A stretch of DNA of 64,000 nt, taken from Flavobacterium sp. TR2 (GTDB taxonomy: Bacteria; Bacteroidota; Bacteroidia; Flavobacteriales; Flavobacteriaceae). Position 1 is the first letter of the stretch; each line of letters begins with the position of its first letter. The notes beneath the pieces were generated by a model, which did no database searches, was not told the origin of the DNA, and saw nothing but the letters and a program-made list of their open reading frames with translations. The stretch spans positions 2,480,001 through 2,544,000 of the forward strand of contig NZ_CP104307.1 in assembly GCF_025252405.1 (NCBI RefSeq). The letters are read 5' to 3'. Below are positions 53,288 through 62,266 of the stretch, in pieces. The position numbers and the translations under genes are program-made.

Positions 53288-55507
53288 TTAGGTTCTATAC
53301 TCTCTAGTAACCTTATCTACCCCGTCAATTTTCTTAATTGCATTGATCATTTTCTTCAAAATGGTGTTATTTTTTACAATTACAGCAATCTGACCGTGAA
53401 AAATTCCTGCATCTGTGCTCAAAGAAATGCTTTGAATATTAACGCTCATATTGTTTGAAATTACTCTTGTCAATTGGTTGGTAAGTCCTAAAACATCCAT
53501 TCCGGTAATATTGATAATGGCTTTGAATTCTTCCTGAGAAGAGTCGATCCACTTGGCGCTCATAATGCGATACGCATAATTAGACTGCATTCCGATTGCA
53601 TTCGGACAATCTTTTTTATGCACTTTAATTCCTTCATTGATGGTTACGAAACCAAAAACGTCATCACCAGGAATAGGGTTGCAGCATTGCGAAAGTTTGT
53701 AATCGAGTTTGTCATGCTCTGTTCCAAAAACCAGCATATCATAATTGCTGCTAATGACTGGTTTGTGAATATCTTCGTCTGCAGTATCTTTATTTCGCTT
53801 AATTTTATTTTTGAAGAAATTGATAAACGAATTGCTTTTCTGTGCAGCATAATCTTTCAGTTGCTGATTTTCGATCGCTCCAATTCCAACTCTATAAAAT
53901 AAATCTAAGCTTGTTTTTAGTTTGAAAAAGTTTACAAGCTCATTTGTTACCTGTTCGTTGAAAGTAACTTTTAAGTGTTTTAATTTTCTGACCAGTAACT
54001 CTTTTCCTTCTTCTGCAATCTTTTTAGTGTTCTCGTTAAGAACATTTTTGATTTTATTTTTAGCTCTCGAAGTTGTTACATAGTCAAGCCAGTTTACCGT
54101 TGGTTTTTGGTTTGGAGACGTAATTACTTCGACTTGATCGCCACTTTTTAATTCATGATTTAAAGGAACTAGCCTTCCGTTTACACGAGTTCCGCGGGTT
54201 TTAATTCCAATTTCTGAGTGAATGCTGAAAGCAAAATCAAGAGAAGTGGCGCCTTTTGGCAACGATTTGATTTCTCCTTTTGGAGTAAAGACGAAGATTT
54301 CTTTAGAATACAAATTCATTTTAAAATCTTCCACAAAATCTACCGCATTGGTTTCTTGATTTTCTAATGCTTCGCGAAGTAAGTTTAGCCAAGTGTCTAA
54401 ACCGCTTTCTTCTGTTGCGCCATTTTTATATTTATAGTGCGCTGCATAACCTTTTTCGGCAATTTCATCCATACGCTCGCTTCGCACCTGAACTTCAACC
54501 CAGCGCCCTTTTGGTCCCATAACCGTAATGTGAAGTGCTTCATAACCCGTAGATTTTGGTGATGAAATCCAATCGCGCAAACGGCTAGGGCTTGGTCTGT
54601 AATGGTCAGTTACGATAGAATATATTTTCCAGGCAATGAATTTTTCTTCATGCGGATCGGCTTTGTAAACGATTCTAAGTGCGAACTTGTCATAAACTTC
54701 ATCGAAAGTTACGTTTTGCGCACGCATTTTGCGACGAATAGAGTAAATTGATTTTGGTCGGCCTTTAATGATATAGTCGATGCCTTCATTGTCAAGAGAT
54801 TTCTTTAAAACATCAGAAATATCTTTGATGTAAGCATCTTGCTCTTCTTTGGTTTCACGAATTTTACTTACAATGTCGTCATAAACTGCTGGTTCAGTAT
54901 ATTTTAATCCTAAGTCCTCAAGTTTGGTTTTAATGTTATAAAGTCCCAAACGGTGGGCTAGGGGAGCATAAATGTATAAAGTTTCAGATGCGATTTTGGT
55001 TTGTTTGTATTCCGCCATCGAATCCATAGTCTGCATATTGTGCAGACGGTCTGCCAGTTTAATTAAAATTACACGAACATCATCATTCAGCGTCAGAATC
55101 ATTTTTCTGAAATTCTCAGCCTGCATAGAGGCGTTTAAATCTTTCTGAACCAATGAGATTTTGGTAAGGCCTTCAACTAGCTGTGCCACTTTTGGATTGA
55201 ATAAGCGCTCAATGTCTTCAACAGTCATTGGGGTATCCTCCACAACATCGTGCATTAGAGCCGCAGCGATAGCGGTCGCGCCCAGACCAATTTCTGAGGC
55301 AACAATTTTTGCAACTGCAATAGGATGAAAGATATACGCTTCGCCAGATTTACGTCTCTGATCTTTGTGAGCATCAACGGCTACATCAAAAGCTTTTCTA
55401 ATTAATTTTTTATCGGCGGTGTCTAAAGTTTGGTAACTTATTCGAAGTAATTCCTTGTATTCCTGCGCAATAGCTTTGTTTTCTTTTTCAATATCAATTT
55501 CTGTCAT
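53288..55507 (-). CDS. spoT: Bifunctional (p)ppGpp synthetase/hydrolase
   Basis: A 739-residue RelA/SpoT protein making and breaking the alarmone (p)ppGpp. HD hydrolase: YIFHPIAVAKIVA (about 60), ALMHDVVEDTP (about 85); synthetase domain with YHRPSPSRLRDWISSPKSTGYEALH (about 302); TGS domain with PKGATSLDFAFSIHSEIG (about 408) and a C-terminal ACT domain near 665-739. The intact HD motif indicates hydrolase activity, so this is a SpoT/Rel-type. The preferred start is the ATG at 55507; a TTG at 55522 exists. Confidence 0.95.
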   Translation of the reverse strand: MTEIDIEKENKAIAQEYKELLRISYQTLDTADKKLIRKAFDVAVDAHKDQRRKSGEAYIFHPIAVAKIVASEIGLGATAIAAALMHDVVEDTPMTVEDIERLFNPKVAQLVEGLTKISLVQKDLNASMQAENFRKMILTLNDDVRVILIKLADRLHNMQTMDSMAEYKQTKIASETLYIYAPLAHRLGLYNIKTKLEDLGLKYTEPAVYDDIVSKIRETKEEQDAYIKDISDVLKKSLDNEGIDYIIKGRPKSIYSIRRKMRAQNVTFDEVYDKFALRIVYKADPHEEKFIAWKIYSIVTDHYRPSPSRLRDWISSPKSTGYEALHITVMGPKGRWVEVQVRSERMDEIAEKGYAAHYKYKNGATEESGLDTWLNLLREALENQETNAVDFVEDFKMNLYSKEIFVFTPKGEIKSLPKGATSLDFAFSIHSEIGIKTRGTRVNGRLVPLNHELKSGDQVEVITSPNQKPTVNWLDYVTTSRAKNKIKNVLNENTKKIAEEGKELLVRKLKHLKVTFNEQVTNELVNFFKLKTSLDLFYRVGIGAIENQQLKDYAAQKSNSFINFFKNKIKRNKDTADEDIHKPVISSNYDMLVFGTEHDKLDYKLSQCCNPIPGDDVFGFVTINEGIKVHKKDCPNAIGMQSNYAYRIMSAKWIDSSQEEFKAIINITGMDVLGLTNQLTRVISNNMSVNIQSISLSTDAGIFHGQIAVIVKNNTILKKMINAIKKIDGVDKVTREYRT

Positions 55508-55650
55508 AACGGCATAGTTCAAGTACTAAAAATAAGAATTAGTTTGAACATACGCAAGGCTTTAGAGCTGTACATTTTAAACTATTAACGTAGATTTTTT
55601 ACTACAAAGAAAGACGTTTTATTCGGCTTTGATTTGTAGTGCAATAGTTT

Positions 55651-55670
55651 CTTTGTCAGGCTGAGTGAAG
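55651..55670. repeat. CTGAGTGAAG-type repeat, copy 2
   Basis: CTTTGTCAGGCTGAGTGAAG, close to copies at 30652 and 59931; it lies between the SpoU-type gene and spoT. Confidence 0.5.
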
Positions 55671-55707
55671 CCAAGGCTCATAAAGAATAGAAAATTTTAA
55701 AAAAAAA

Positions 55708-56496
55708 CTAGAAACCGCGTTGTCTTTTGGCTTCAAAAATTAAAATAGCGGCCGCAACTGAAACATTCATGCTGTCTATTTCTCCCTGCATCGGAATAAT
55801 GATATTCTGCGTTGCCTCGTCACGCCATTGCTGTGTTAAGCCAGTTGCTTCTGTGCCTACCACCAAAGCTGTTGGAGTGGTAAAGTTTTGAGTGTGGTAA
55901 GAAGTTGAATTTTGCAAAGTGGCACTATAGAAACTGATCTTTTTTTCTTTTAAAAAGGCAATGATTTCTTCTGATGATCCCGTTGCAATCTGATTGGTGA
56001 AAAGGCATCCAACGCTCGAACGCACAATGTTCGGATTGTATAAATCGCTTTTTGGATTGGCGATTAAAACAGCATCCAGATTGGCCGCATCTGCAGTTCG
56101 TAAAACAGCACCGATATTTCCTGGTTTCTCTAAAGATTCAACCACAAGAATTAATGGATTGTCAGATAATTTTAAGTCAGATAGTTTTAAGGATTTGGTT
56201 TTGGCAACAGCTAGAATTCCTTCGGTCGTATCGCGATACGCTAGTTTTTGGTAAACTTCTTTGTTGATTTCGATAATTTGAAAAGGAGCGTTAATCAGTT
56301 TGTTAATTTCTGATTCTGAAACTAATTCTGGTAAAAATAAAACAGTTTCGATTTCGTAACCGCCTTTTATGGCTAGTGAAATTTCACGTTGCCCTTCAAT
56401 CAAAAATGTTCCGGTTTGTTTTCTGGCTTTGGCTTTTTCTTGAAGTAAAACCAAAGATTTGATAAACGGATTTTGAACTGAAGTAATTTGTTTCAT
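55708..56496 (-). CDS. SpoU/TrmH family RNA methyltransferase
   Basis: A 262-residue SPOUT methyltransferase with N-terminal substrate-binding domain (ITSVQNPFIKSLVLLQEKAK, start) and the trefoil-knot SAM core: EKPGNIGAVLRTADAANLD (about 136), LVVGTEATGLTQQWRD (about 205) and the C-terminal motif SMNVSVAAAILIFE (about 244). It is a 2'-O-ribose methyltransferase of rRNA or tRNA; the target is not given by sequence. The ATG at 56496 is chosen over an upstream one in repeat DNA. Confidence 0.88.
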   Translation of the reverse strand: MKQITSVQNPFIKSLVLLQEKAKARKQTGTFLIEGQREISLAIKGGYEIETVLFLPELVSESEINKLINAPFQIIEINKEVYQKLAYRDTTEGILAVAKTKSLKLSDLKLSDNPLILVVESLEKPGNIGAVLRTADAANLDAVLIANPKSDLYNPNIVRSSVGCLFTNQIATGSSEEIIAFLKEKKISFYSATLQNSTSYHTQNFTTPTALVVGTEATGLTQQWRDEATQNIIIPMQGEIDSMNVSVAAAILIFEAKRQRGF

Positions 56497-56524
56497 TTTT
56501 TTAAGGCTCAAAGTTGCAGAGGGG

Positions 56525-56532
56525 CAAAGGTA
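56525..56532 (-). promoter_or_regulatory. -7 promoter box of the SpoU-type gene
   Basis: Minus-strand TACCTTTG, 29 bases before the ATG at 56496; it supports the chosen start. Confidence 0.55.
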
Positions 56533-56551
56533 CAGAGTTTTTTTCTTCCTG

Positions 56552-56642
56552 CAAGGTTTTAAAACCTTGTAGGCTTGTCTCAAAAGTTTTATAGCCACGA
56601 ATTCACGAATTATTAAAATAAAATTCGTGAATTCGTGGCTAT
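56552..56642. repeat. Two palindromes including a 21-bp perfect inverted repeat
   Basis: CAAGGTTTTAAAACCTTG at 56552-56569 is a perfect 18-bp palindrome. At 56591-56611 and 56622-56642 are 21-bp perfect inverted arms (ATAGCCACGAATTCACGAAT and one more base) with a ten-base loop. I recall both as elements common in Flavobacterium. Confidence 0.8.
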
Positions 56643-56649
56643 AAAAAAA

Positions 56650-57735
56650 CTATTTCTCAAAAATTTCTTTGATCTCAGTTTCTACGGGATGATCTGTTGC
56701 GAATTTGTAGCCCATTATTTTTGCCAATGTCTGCGCGAACTGTTTTTGGTAGCATTGAGATTCTGTTTTGATTTCGCCTTTTGGAGCAATTTCTGGCCCC
56801 ATTGCGGCAAACCAAATTTCAGATGCGCCAGGAACATCAGAACCATGATCTGTCCATTGCGATTTTACTTTGTCTCCGCGTCCGTGGTCGACCGTTATGA
56901 ATAAGGTTGTTTTGTTTTTGTACTGAGGGTCATTTTGAACAAAATTCCAAATTTCCTCAATCCATTTATCGACTTGGTTGGCTGCGTCTAAATACGAACG
57001 GTACTGTCCATGATGCGCCCACTCGTCGGTTTCGCCATAGGCAATGTAAAGCACTTTTGGCTTTTTATTTTTTAGTTCGTCTAACGCCTGATAATGCGTA
57101 AAAACATCTAGGCATTCATCCATATGAAAAGGTTTGTATGAATTGTCACGCATCTCATTCAATAAGTGCTGAGCTGCTGTTGGTTTATTGCCGCCTACTT
57201 TATCAAATGCAGAAATTACGGGGAAACTGCTTCTTTCTTCGTTTAAAATTCTATCAAAAGCATCCCAAGCGCCAAAAGCGGCAACTTTACCTTTTAATTT
57301 AGATTGCTGATTTAAAAATTCTAAAACATTGACGTTTGGATTGGCTTTGTAACTGTTCGAATTGACTTTTAAATCTACATTTCCAGTCATGATTTCGCTA
57401 TAGCCAGGATAGCTAAACCAATACGGATTGGCAACATCGACTTTATTTCCTAAATCGCGGTTTCCGTAAATCTGACCTTTAGTGGCAATTTCAGACCAGA
57501 AAAAAGGCATTAGTTTTTTACGTGCTTCTTTGACATCAGCATCGCTGTATTTTTTATAAATGTAAGCACTGTCTCCCTGATTGAATTTTTTATCATTGGC
57601 AATGGCACGATCGATTCCTTTAAAAACTTCTTGCCATCTAAAGCCGTCAGTGGTAATAATGATGATGTTTTCTGTTTTTTGAGCTTGAGATTGAATGCTT
57701 AATAAAACGAAAAGATATAGAATTGTTTTTTTCAT
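56650..57735 (-). CDS. Alkaline phosphatase superfamily phosphodiesterase-like protein
   Basis: A 361-residue exported protein (signal to about SQAQ, 19). Metal motifs of the nucleotide pyrophosphatase/sulfatase-like fold: TDGFRWQEVFKG (about 28-40), GETDEWAHHGQYRS (about 235) and FITVDHGRGDK (about 279). The nucleophile is unclear: a Thr in TTDGF or a Ser further on. It lacks the CxPxR motif of type I sulfatases, so it is not a substrate of the FGE at 33239. Substrate unknown. Confidence 0.78.
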   Translation of the reverse strand: MKKTILYLFVLLSIQSQAQKTENIIIITTDGFRWQEVFKGIDRAIANDKKFNQGDSAYIYKKYSDADVKEARKKLMPFFWSEIATKGQIYGNRDLGNKVDVANPYWFSYPGYSEIMTGNVDLKVNSNSYKANPNVNVLEFLNQQSKLKGKVAAFGAWDAFDRILNEERSSFPVISAFDKVGGNKPTAAQHLLNEMRDNSYKPFHMDECLDVFTHYQALDELKNKKPKVLYIAYGETDEWAHHGQYRSYLDAANQVDKWIEEIWNFVQNDPQYKNKTTLFITVDHGRGDKVKSQWTDHGSDVPGASEIWFAAMGPEIAPKGEIKTESQCYQKQFAQTLAKIMGYKFATDHPVETEIKEIFEK

Positions 57736-57854
57736 TTTTATCTGTTTTTAGTTGTTGTATTCAGATTGTTATTTTCTTTCAAAACTAATTTAATAATAAA
57801 GATAACAGTGAAGCCAATCTGTAAAATAACCATAAGTTAACAGATTAAGGACGA

Positions 57855-59186
57855 TTACAAAATCCCTCTCGACTTAATTTCCAAGTATTTATTGATTGCG
57901 TCGAGCGTAAGATTTTCTGGCTGCGTTAAGACAGAATGGATTCCGTATTTCTTCAATTCGTTTACAATCAATCGCTTTTCGACCATGAATTTCTCAGCAA
58001 TTACTTTGTCGTAAACTTCTTGAATTGTGGTGGTTTTTTTATTGATGATGCTGTTTAATTCTGTATTACTAAAGAAAACTACAACCAGTAGATGGCTTTT
58101 GGCAATTCCTTTTAAATAAGGCAGTTGACGATTTAAACCGTCCATGGTTTCAAAATTGGTGTACAGAATGATTAAACTTCTCTGGTTGATGTTTTTCTTG
58201 ATGTCAACATACAATCGGCTGTAATCGCTTTCGAAGAAATCGGTTTTTACATTGTACAAAGTTTCGAGGATTTTCTGCATCTGCGAGCCTCTTCTTTCGG
58301 CAAAAACTCTGTTTTCTACTTTTTTAGAAAAAGAAAAAAGTCCCGCTTTGTCCTGCTTTTTCAGAATTACATTGGATAAAACCAAAGCCGAATTAATCGC
58401 ATAATCCAATAAGCTTAATCCGTCAAAAGGCATTTGCATAACACGTCCTTTGTCGATTGCCATATAAACCGATTGCGATTTTTCGTCCTGAAACTGGTTC
58501 ACCATCAGCGAATTTTTTTTGGCTGTGGCTTTCCAATTCAATGTTCGCAAATCGTCACCTTGAACATATTCTTTAATTTGCTCAAACTCCATTGTATGGC
58601 CTATTCGGCGTATTTTTTTGATTCCGTATTGGAATAAATTATTTGAAAAAGCAATCAAATCGTATTTTCTCAGCTGAATGTAAGACGGATAGGTCGGAAC
58701 CATTTGATCCCTGTCAAAAGTAAATCTTCTCGAAATCAATCTTAATGGCGAAGAAACATAAATGTTCAAAGCGCCAAAATGGTATTCTCCACGTTCTGTC
58801 GGGCGAAGATCATAACCAATTTCTTTTTGTGTCGCCGCTTTTATTGTTTTTACAATTTTGAAGTCTCGAATCTGAAATTGAAACGGAACTTCATCGATAA
58901 TTTTAACCGAAACAGGAAAATTGTAATGATTTTTTAAATCAATTTTTATTGGATTTAAATCTCCATTCGATAATTTTTCGGGTGTAATTCTTTCAGCTTC
59001 AAGTCCAGTTCTAGATGCGTATAAAAGCAGTATGTCTAGTCCTAAAAAAGTAGCCAAAGCCAAAACAAGCAGCCAAACGGCATTATACATATTCGGAAAA
59101 ATAAAAGCGCAGATAAACAATCCTATAATGCCAATGAGCATATAGAAAAAGAAATTGTTGAGATACAGACTTTTTATGAATTTCAA
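57855..59186 (-). CDS. DUF58 domain protein
   Basis: A 443-residue membrane-anchored protein with two N-terminal helices (about 12-55), a beta domain and the DUF58 core with GDDLRTLNWKATAKKNSLMV (about 210), often likened to a von Willebrand A fold. Partner of MoxR in the MoxR-DUF58 systems of Bacteroidota, thought to help assemble or activate envelope complexes. The start is TTG at 59186 (LKFIKSLYLNNFFFYML); no better ATG precedes the helices. Confidence 0.83.
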   Translation of the reverse strand: MKFIKSLYLNNFFFYMLIGIIGLFICAFIFPNMYNAVWLLVLALATFLGLDILLLYASRTGLEAERITPEKLSNGDLNPIKIDLKNHYNFPVSVKIIDEVPFQFQIRDFKIVKTIKAATQKEIGYDLRPTERGEYHFGALNIYVSSPLRLISRRFTFDRDQMVPTYPSYIQLRKYDLIAFSNNLFQYGIKKIRRIGHTMEFEQIKEYVQGDDLRTLNWKATAKKNSLMVNQFQDEKSQSVYMAIDKGRVMQMPFDGLSLLDYAINSALVLSNVILKKQDKAGLFSFSKKVENRVFAERRGSQMQKILETLYNVKTDFFESDYSRLYVDIKKNINQRSLIILYTNFETMDGLNRQLPYLKGIAKSHLLVVVFFSNTELNSIINKKTTTIQEVYDKVIAEKFMVEKRLIVNELKKYGIHSVLTQPENLTLDAINKYLEIKSRGIL

Positions 59187-59208
59187 GTTTTCTTGGTTTT
59201 ATGTTTTT

Positions 59209-59820
59209 CTAATAAATTTTAGTGAAATCATCAAAATCAAAGCCTTCTAAATAAGCTATTTTCCAAGCGCCGTTTTCTTTAATTGCTTTCACTTTGTATT
59301 TAAAATTGCCTTTCCATGACCAAGTCCAATCAAAAGAAGCTTTGTTATTTTCAATTTTCAAATGGTTAATAGCCATTGTTTTCCAATAATTTTCTGGATT
59401 ATCTTGACAATTGCACCACGGATTGGAATCATTTCCAAAAGGAGGCAGGTCTCCCTCCAACCATTCTATCTTTTTAGTTTTAAGATTGGAGTCTATTCTT
59501 AAAGCGATTTTATTGTAATTATCTAAAAACTGCTGTGAAAAGAAATTGGTTTTCTTGAGTTCTTCCAGTCTTTTTTTATGCGCATTCAAATCCAAACCAA
59601 TGTATTTGTCTCCTTTTTTGTTTGCAATCGGGTCGAAATCATTGTTGTTATTTTTAGTTTCTACCCATTCGTACAATTTCTTTACCAAAGTTTCAATTTC
59701 CTGTTTGTCATTTTTGAAATAAAAAGCATCATTTTTGGCTTTTAAAAAAGCAGCATTTGATGGCTGAACAGCAATCAGCAATAGTAAAGAAAAGGATATA
59801 AGAAGTTTAGATGGTTTCAA
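59209..59820 (-). CDS. Hypothetical secreted protein in the MoxR cluster
   Basis: A 203-residue protein with a clear signal peptide (to SNAAF, about 24). I do not recognise the family; the C-terminal part, MAINHLKIENNKASFDWTWSW then FKYKVKAIKENGAWKIAYLEGFDF, has the alternating pattern of NTF2-like/DUF3828-type small domains. The start is TTG with a stop immediately upstream in frame, so the choice is forced unless the N-terminus is damaged. It sits between MoxR and DUF58, an uncommon place. Confidence 0.6.
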   Translation of the reverse strand: MKPSKLLISFSLLLLIAVQPSNAAFLKAKNDAFYFKNDKQEIETLVKKLYEWVETKNNNNDFDPIANKKGDKYIGLDLNAHKKRLEELKKTNFFSQQFLDNYNKIALRIDSNLKTKKIEWLEGDLPPFGNDSNPWCNCQDNPENYWKTMAINHLKIENNKASFDWTWSWKGNFKYKVKAIKENGAWKIAYLEGFDFDDFTKIY

Positions 59821-59839
59821 TTTTTTTAGTTTTTTATTG

Positions 59840-59960
59840 TTTCAGGTTTCAAGTTTCAAGTTTCAAGTTTCAAGTTTCAAGTTTCTCCCGAAGCTTCGGG
59901 ATCAGGTTTCAAGTTTCAAGATGTGCCTTTCTTTGTCAGGCTGAGCGGAGTCGAAGCCCT
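59840..59960. repeat. Heptad repeat with CCCGAAGCTTCGGG palindrome, copy 2
   Basis: TTTCAGG then five TTTCAAG units, a perfect TCCCGAAGCTTCGGGA palindrome (59886-59901), further TTTCAAG units, then CTTTGTCAGGCTGAGCGGAG at 59931. It is the reverse complement of the arrangement at 11258-11320. Short CACCATT repeats follow at about 59970-60000. Confidence 0.75.
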
Positions 59961-60011
59961 TTACGTTTTTCACCATTCACCATTCACCATTCACCATTAA
60001 TAATCAAATAA

Positions 60012-61025
60012 TTACCTCGGAATTTCTACTGTTTCAATAATCTGTTTAATAATTTCTGGGCTCGTAATGCCTTCCATTTCGCGTTCTGGCGCTACAATAA
60101 CGCGATGCTGTAAAACTGGAATTGCAGCTTCTTTAATATCTTCTGGGGTGACAAAGTCACGTCCGCGGATTGCGGCAAAACCTTTTGCAGCATTTAGAAT
60201 GGCAATTGAAGCACGAGGCGAAGCTCCTAAATATAAAAAGGCATTTTCGCGCGTATTGACTACAATTCTCGCAATGTATTCCAATAAATTTTGTTCTACT
60301 CTGATTTGTTTTACCAAAGCTTGATATTCTTTAATTTCTTCGGCAGAAAGAATGGTTTGAACGGCATCTAGTTTTCCGTGATCTTGAAGCGAATGTTCTC
60401 TTTGAATAATTAAAATCTCTTCATTCAGTTTTGGATAATCGATCGTGATTTTGAAAAGAAAACGGTCCAATTGTGCTTCTGGCAAACGATAGGTTCCTTC
60501 TTGCTCAACCGGATTTTGCGTGGCAATCACCAAAAATGGCGCTTCTAACTGATATGCAGAACCGTCAATCGTAATTTGGCGTTCTTCCATAACTTCAAAA
60601 AGAGCTGCTTGTGTTTTTGCAGGAGCACGGTTGATTTCATCAATTAAAATCAGGTTAGAGAAAATTGGCCCTTTTTTGAATTCAAATTCTGAATTTTTGA
60701 GATTAAAAATGGAAGTTCCTAAAATATCAGAAGGCATTAAATCTGGCGTAAACTGAATTCTGCTGAAACCAATATTTAACGTTTTAGCCAATAGTTTAGC
60801 CGTTATGGTTTTGGCAACTCCCGGAACGCCTTCTAAAAGAACATGGCCATTTGACAAAATTGCAACCAAAAGCTGGTCTACCATTTTGTGCTGCCCCACA
60901 ATTACCGTTTCAATCTCTTTTTTGATTGTATTTACGTGGTCTAAAAGCGGCCCTAAATTAATTCTGGTTTCAAAATTCACATTTTCATTTGTGATTTCGC
61001 TAGATGTTGTATTGATGTCGTCCAT
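60012..61025 (-). CDS. MoxR family AAA+ ATPase
   Basis: A 337-residue ATPase that drives maturation of protein complexes with DUF58/vWA partners. Walker A GVPGVAKT (about 60), Walker B LILIDEINRAPAKTQ (about 124), sensor ATQNPVEQEGTYRLPEAQLDRF (about 174) and the Arg-finger region with SPRASIAIL (about 273). Cytosolic. It heads the MoxR-DUF58 pair, downstream of DUF4350. Confidence 0.92.
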   Translation of the reverse strand: MDDINTTSSEITNENVNFETRINLGPLLDHVNTIKKEIETVIVGQHKMVDQLLVAILSNGHVLLEGVPGVAKTITAKLLAKTLNIGFSRIQFTPDLMPSDILGTSIFNLKNSEFEFKKGPIFSNLILIDEINRAPAKTQAALFEVMEERQITIDGSAYQLEAPFLVIATQNPVEQEGTYRLPEAQLDRFLFKITIDYPKLNEEILIIQREHSLQDHGKLDAVQTILSAEEIKEYQALVKQIRVEQNLLEYIARIVVNTRENAFLYLGASPRASIAILNAAKGFAAIRGRDFVTPEDIKEAAIPVLQHRVIVAPEREMEGITSPEIIKQIIETVEIPR

Positions 61026-61063
61026 AATTTGGTCTATTTTCTTTTTAAATTTCGTTTAGAATT

Positions 61064-62266
61064 TTAATGTAAAATCTTTTCTATTGCTGTGTTTATTTTA
61101 ATCAAATCTTCTTCGAGACTTCCATGATAACTGTTTCGGTGGTCATTAATTAACTGAACCACTTCTCGAATGTCTTTTTCGTCTTTTCCTGTTTTATAAT
61201 GCAATTTGGTGATAAAATCGTCATTAAGGCTGCTGGTGTCAATGAGATAATCGGTTCTGATTTTTTCTAAAAAGTAAATAATCTTTTTATCGATAATATT
61301 GGTATGATCGCCTTCCTGATAATATAAATTTCCAATAGTTTTGGTAAAATCGACCGTTAAGTTCTGCAATGGTTTTATGACGGGTACAATGCGCTGTTTT
61401 CGTTTTGCATTAAAAACCATAAAAATAAGAATCCCGATTAAGCCCAGATACCAAGCCGATTTTAATGCGGGTTGGCTCCAGATATAGCGCATCGGAGAAC
61501 TTGAAATTCGTTTATCGTTTAAACTTTTGTTATACCAGAAAATATTTCCTTTTGGAATATAAGACAGCACATTTTCTGCATACTGATAATAATCTTTTTT
61601 CAGCAGATTGTAATTGGTAAAAGCTACTGGCTGCGTATGCAGATAGAGATAGCCATTTTTGTAAGGAACCTCAATAAAATTGACTTGCCTTTTATTTTTA
61701 CTGCTGATCTGGTAGCCTAGAACTTTTGCATTTAAAGTGTCTATTTTAGAAAAATAATCGCTTAATCCAGTATTTAAAGTATATTTTTTAGCGCTAACTT
61801 TTTTATTTGCCATCCAAACCGAAATGCTGTCATTGGGCATGAAATCTGTTTTTAGCTCAATTTTCAAAGAGTCTAACAATACTTTTGGAAATTCTTTCAT
61901 GCTTAAAAAAGCATTATTGCCTTGAGAAACAAAATGTAAAATTTCTCTCATTGATCCTTCATCAATATTATCGACCTCAGAAATATTCATGAAAGTGCCT
62001 TTAATATTATATGATTCTACATTCTCGCTAGAATTATATTGAGAATCCAGATATTCATAAGGAGTCTGTGTAGAAATTCGTTCGACTTTTTGCTTGAAAA
62101 GGCCATCCGCTTCCTGATCGAAAATGTATAGCCCGAATGGGATTTTGTCTTCGACAGAATAAGTTGGAGTCCAGTCAATAGGCTTTGGCTGTCCTTTATC
62201 TACCAGCAGTGTTATTCCGAAAAGTAAAACCAGAATAGCAATGTATATTTTAACTTTATTATCCAT
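61064..62266 (-). CDS. DUF4350 membrane protein
   Basis: A 400-residue protein with an N-terminal helix (about 5-20), a periplasmic DUF4350 domain (about 40-245) and a second helix (AWYLGLIGILIFMVF, about 265-280), with a cytosolic helical tail. DUF4350 is part of the MoxR-DUF58 cluster. The ATG at 62266 overlaps the stop of the DUF4129 gene by eight bases (ATGGATAA), so a TTG at 62272 is not needed. Confidence 0.8.
   Translation of the reverse strand: MDNKVKIYIAILVLLFGITLLVDKGQPKPIDWTPTYSVEDKIPFGLYIFDQEADGLFKQKVERISTQTPYEYLDSQYNSSENVESYNIKGTFMNISEVDNIDEGSMREILHFVSQGNNAFLSMKEFPKVLLDSLKIELKTDFMPNDSISVWMANKKVSAKKYTLNTGLSDYFSKIDTLNAKVLGYQISSKNKRQVNFIEVPYKNGYLYLHTQPVAFTNYNLLKKDYYQYAENVLSYIPKGNIFWYNKSLNDKRISSSPMRYIWSQPALKSAWYLGLIGILIFMVFNAKRKQRIVPVIKPLQNLTVDFTKTIGNLYYQEGDHTNIIDKKIIYFLEKIRTDYLIDTSSLNDDFITKLHYKTGKDEKDIREVVQLINDHRNSYHGSLEEDLIKINTAIEKILH

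Noticed and set aside
53174..53458. Plus-strand frame between the Fur-family gene and spoT
   Set aside because: It spans the antisense of two genes and the Fur promoter; no family features.
55708..56598. Longer start for the SpoU-type gene at 56598
   Set aside because: The extra 34 residues are encoded by repeat DNA and cover the -7 box at 56525-56532; the ATG at 56496 matches the family start.
56650..57735. Phosphodiesterase-like protein considered as a second formylglycine sulfatase
   Set aside because: No CxPxR or SxPxR maturation motif is visible in the active-site region.
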